Assembly: GCA_026770585.1 (NCBI GenBank)
Contig: MU647289.1
Span: 63,895-79,823, forward strand
DNA from: Baffinella frigidus
Taxonomy: Eukaryota > Cryptophyceae > Cryptomonadales > Baffinellaceae
Direction of reading: 5' to 3'
DNA: 15,929 bases
Part shown: in pieces, positions 14,126-15,929 of the stretch
Position numbering within the stretch: position 1 is the stretch's first letter
Layout of the letters: each line of letters begins with the position of its first letter
The notes under the pieces: generated by a model
Database searches by the model: none
What the model saw: the letters and a program-made list of their open reading frames with translations, nothing else
What the model was told of the DNA's origin: nothing
Translations under genes and position numbers: made by a program

Positions 14126-15673
14126 GCGAGATAAACCCAAAACCCCAAACCATAAACCCTAAACCCTGATGCCTCAACCCTAAACCCTGAACCCTGAACC
14201 CTAAACCCTAAACCCTAAACCATAAACCCTAAACCCTAAACCCTAAACCCCAAACCCCAAACCCTCAACCCTGATTCGTAAACCCTAAACCCTAAACCCT
14301 AAACCCTAATCCCTAAACCCTAAACCCTTAACCAGGCGAGTTGATGTGCAGCGCCGCAGGCTTCGTGATGCTGGGTGACGATGACAACAGGCACCACATA
14401 GCCAAAAAAAACTTCCAAAGGGCCCGCGACGTCGGCGCAGCGCACGGCTTCTTTTCGGTGGAATGCAGGGCGTGTGTCGGGCTTGGCCAAATGGCTTCGC
14501 TTCAAGGGAACCACGAGGAGGCAGCGGACCTTCTGCGAAATGCGCTGGCTGCGTCTGCGCTCAGTGAGCACGCCGGGGACAGCCGTTCGATGGTGGTGCT
14601 CACTTCGTTGTGCGATACGCTCTTCAAAATCAACGCACTCGACGAGGTGAAGTCTCCTTCAATCCTAAACCCTAAACCCTTAACCCTAAACCCTAAACCC
14701 TAAACCCTAAACCCTAACCCTAAATCCTGAACCCTAAACCCTAAACCCTAAACATGAACCCTAAACCCTGAACCCTATACCCTAAACCCCAAACAAGGTG
14801 GAGCCCCTGGTGCAGCGCTATCGAGATGGAGCCAAGGAACTCCGGGCAATGAATGGCTGCCTCAATATCTCGGATTTTGACTGCCTCGTCTCCACGGCTA
14901 AGCTTCACGAGGTCCTGTGCCACTGCACCCTAAACCCTAAACCCCAAACCCCAAACCCCAAACCCCAAACCCTAAACCCTAAACCCTAAACCCTAAACCC
15001 TGTCGGGAACCCCTTCGAGCTGCTCGGTCCGTGCATTCCGCAAAGGTCGATAGCGCCTGCCACCCACTCGAGGCTGGAAGAGGGGGTATTTTAAATGCGA
15101 GGTTGTTAAATTTAGTACCAGTCACGGGCATGCTTGGTCACGTATCTCAAGTTATAACTTGAGCTACGTGACCAAATGTCACTATGTGTATGAAAATTAC
15201 TACACATTCTTTTTCCCCCTTCACTTGTAAAAGCAGCTCTGGTTTACAATAGTCACACTTCTAGCCTCGAGCGGACAGGCTCCACCGTCTGAGTGAAGAC
15301 AGCCGCACTGCGTGAACCGATTACTGATAACTGAATTTATTAAAGAGGGTTCGCCGTTATTGCCTAACCCGTGCCATTGCCAGACTATGATCGGTCCATT
15401 TTATACCCCGCTCAGTCTGTCCCCGAGGGATGCTCCCCGAAGATACCTCTCCCTGAGCAGGCACGCGGGAGGCCTGAAGAGGCCGCGGGGGAGATGCGTG
15501 CGCTGCTCGACCTTCTCCGCGAGAACACGTCCGATGTGCACCGCATCCAAACTCCGGTACGATCCGTGCTGATTGGAGCCATCACCAAGCTCAAGATCCT
15601 CGATCGGGAGAATGGGGACATGGGGCTTGTCGAGGCCGTGGGACTCGCTATCGATCAACTGTGCACGGGATAA
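13681..15673 (+). CDS. MYND zinc-finger protein with TPR-like repeat, about five exons
   Basis: Proposed exons are 13681-14125, 14336-14646, 14798-14911, 15020-15045 (tentative) and 15472-15673, giving 365 residues. The start is the first ATG in a frame that is open upstream. Residues 21-60 form a complete MYND finger: C21, C24, C35, C38, C44, C48, H56 and C60, in spacing C-x2-C-x10-C-x2-C-x5-C-x3-C-x7-H-x3-C. Exon 2 encodes a TPR-like helix pair at about 192-224 (ACVGLGQMASLQGNHEEA). MYND fingers usually bind proline-rich peptides and TPRs bind protein partners, so a scaffold or adaptor role is inferred. No SET motif is visible. The introns are largely CCCTAAA-type repeat. Exons 1-3 are firm; the 3' structure is not. 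Confidence 0.82.
14126..14335 (+). repeat. MYND intron 1: telomere-like repeat with GC-AG ends
   Basis: This 210-bp intron is almost entirely CCCTAAA and variants (CCCCAAA, CCCTGAA). The 7-bp sequence AGGCGAG occurs at both ends (14124-14130 and 14334-14340), so the boundary can slide, but AAG|GC...CAG|G is the only reading with usable splice dinucleotides. The duplication resembles the target-site duplication of an inserted intron. Confidence 0.75.
14336..14646 (+). CDS. MYND gene exon 2: TPR-like region
   Basis: The 311 nt encode the split Gly149 and residues 150-252. The helical stretch AKKNFQRARDVGAAHGFF is followed by ACVGLGQMASLQGNHEEA and LLRNALAASAL, which fit a TPR (G at helix A end, A/L pattern, E-E-A in helix B). 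The exon ends DE at a GAG|GTGAAG donor. Confidence 0.82.
14647..14797 (+). repeat. MYND intron 2: telomere-like repeat
   Basis: A 151-bp GT-AG intron (GAG|GTGAAG to AACAAG|GTGGAG) made mostly of CCCTAAA units. AGGTG appears at both borders, a 5-bp direct repeat in the same position relative to the splice sites as in intron 1. Confidence 0.8.
14798..14911 (+). CDS. MYND gene exon 3
   Basis: The 114 nt, phase 0 at both ends, encode 38 residues including VEPLVQRYRDGAKELRAMNG and DFDCLVSTAKLHE. It continues the helical repeat character of exon 2. The donor GAG|GTCCTG is followed directly by telomere-like repeat. Confidence 0.75.
14927..15001 (+). repeat. Telomere-like tract after MYND exon 3
   Basis: About ten CCCTAAA/CCCCAAA units begin 15 bp after the exon 3 donor. 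Confidence 0.92.
15020..15045 (+). CDS. Tentative 26-nt MYND micro-exon
   Basis: After the repeat tract, CTTCGAG could serve as acceptor and CAAAG|GTCGAT as donor. The 26 nt would encode LLGPCIPQ plus two bases and connect in phase 2 to an acceptor at 15470-15471. The alternative is that it is intronic and exon 3 joins the last exon at one of several phase-0 AG sites. Confidence 0.35.
15064..15274. mobile_element. CCACTCGAGG MITE, copy 2, in a MYND intron
   Basis: A 211-bp relative of the 7540-7751 element in the opposite orientation: CCACTCGAGGCTGGAAG at the left and CTAGCCTCGAGCGG at the right. Shared internal blocks include TTTAGTACCAGTCACGGGCA, GGTCACGTA and CCCTTCACTTGTAAAAG. It would lie in the last MYND intron. 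Confidence 0.82.
15472..15673 (+). CDS. MYND gene last exon
   Basis: An open frame, preceded by a TAA at 15365, encodes RPEEAAGEMRALLDLLREN, then RSVLIGAITKLKILDREN and GLVEAVGLAIDQLCTG before TAA at 15671-15673. Amphipathic helices match the style of exons 2-3. The true start could lie anywhere from 15416 to 15482; I chose GGGAG|GCCTG because its phase fits the micro-exon. Confidence 0.65.
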
Positions 15674-15682
15674 GCACTGATG

Positions 15683-15809
15683 CTGGGGCGCCTCGCTCAT
15701 GAGAAAGCGCACCCCCCCCCTAAGCCCCTAAGACAACCGTAGGATCCTAGGCGTAGGCCTACTGTAGGGTCCTAGGGGGGGTGGGGGGGTTATGAGCGAG
15801 GTGCCCCTG
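15683..15809. mobile_element. MITE family A, copy 5, beside the MYND stop codon
   Basis: A diverged copy (GGGGCGCCTCGCTCATGAGA ... TTATGAGCGAGGTGCCCC) begins nine bases after the TAA. A 24-bp direct repeat with three mismatches flanks it (15659-15682 and 15807-15830). Confidence 0.75.
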
Positions 15810-15823
15810 TGCACGGGATGGGC

Positions 15824-15856
15824 ACTGATAGCGGGTCGACCATCCCCGCTATCAGT
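15824..15856. repeat. Perfect 12-bp hairpin downstream of the MYND gene
   Basis: ACTGATAGCGGG pairs with CCCGCTATCAGT around a 9-nt loop. It could be a 3' UTR structure or the end of an older palindrome. Confidence 0.65.
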
Positions 15857-15873
15857 TTTCGCCGCGTCAAAGA

Positions 15874-15877
15874 GAGG

Positions 15878-15926
<49 letters not shown>
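15874..15926 (+). repeat. (AG)n microsatellite
   Basis: Runs of GGGAGGG pass into a pure GA repeat that reaches almost to the window edge. Confidence 0.92.
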
Positions 15927-15928
<2 letters not shown>

Positions 15929-15929
15929 T

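Noticed and set aside
12891-14162. A 423-residue + strand open frame, the longest in the window
   Set aside because: It runs antisense to methyltransferase exon 1 and then out of frame with the MYND finger. Its residues are Arg/Ser/Gly-rich and show no domain, whereas both overlapped frames do.

Overview
The window looks like nuclear DNA of a unicellular eukaryote, most likely an alga or related protist. It carries multi-exon genes with GT-AG introns (plus one apparent GC-AG intron), a MYND zinc-finger gene, long tracts of Arabidopsis-type telomere-like repeat (CCCTAAA/TTTAGGG and variants) inside introns, and a dense population of short non-autonomous inverted-repeat elements. The lineage (cryptophyte, dinoflagellate, chlorarachniophyte or other) cannot be fixed from the sequence. 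Nothing prokaryotic is present.

Layout. Positions 1-4950 are mostly repeats: a telomere-like tract, a possible terminal exon of a + strand gene (453-614), and then about ten MITE-like palindromes of several families, most flanked by TA. From 13537 down to 4947 on the minus strand I can assemble an eight-exon gene. Every junction is GT-AG and phase-compatible, giving a 386-residue protein of the spermidine-synthase-like / METTL13-like class I methyltransferase fold with an N-terminal membrane anchor. The gene is not visible as one long ORF; seven introns of about 0.55-1.6 kb separate its exons. Diverging from it, with 143 bp between start codons, is a + strand MYND-finger/TPR gene (13681-15673). 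Its introns are mostly telomere-like repeat. A diverged MITE follows its stop codon and an (AG)n tract ends the window.

The most unusual signal is inside the methyltransferase introns. Nearly every exon has extra, mostly partial and decayed copies of itself in an adjacent intron: six copies of exon 3, eight of exon 6, and partial copies of exons 2, 4, 5 and 7. Many copies keep their splice acceptor or donor. In addition, the longer telomere-like tracts inside both genes lie with CCCTAAA on the sense strand, although the genes are on opposite strands. CCCTAAA contains no GT, GC or AG dinucleotide and carries branch-point-like CTAAA, so a splicing-based explanation is natural. Exon 3 also lies between inverted repeats of about 120 bp. 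Together these features suggest a locus where introns grow by acceptor-spanning exon duplication, telomere-repeat insertion and MITE insertion, all filtered by what the spliceosome tolerates.

All gene models come from reading the sequence by eye; no alignment or transcript data were available.
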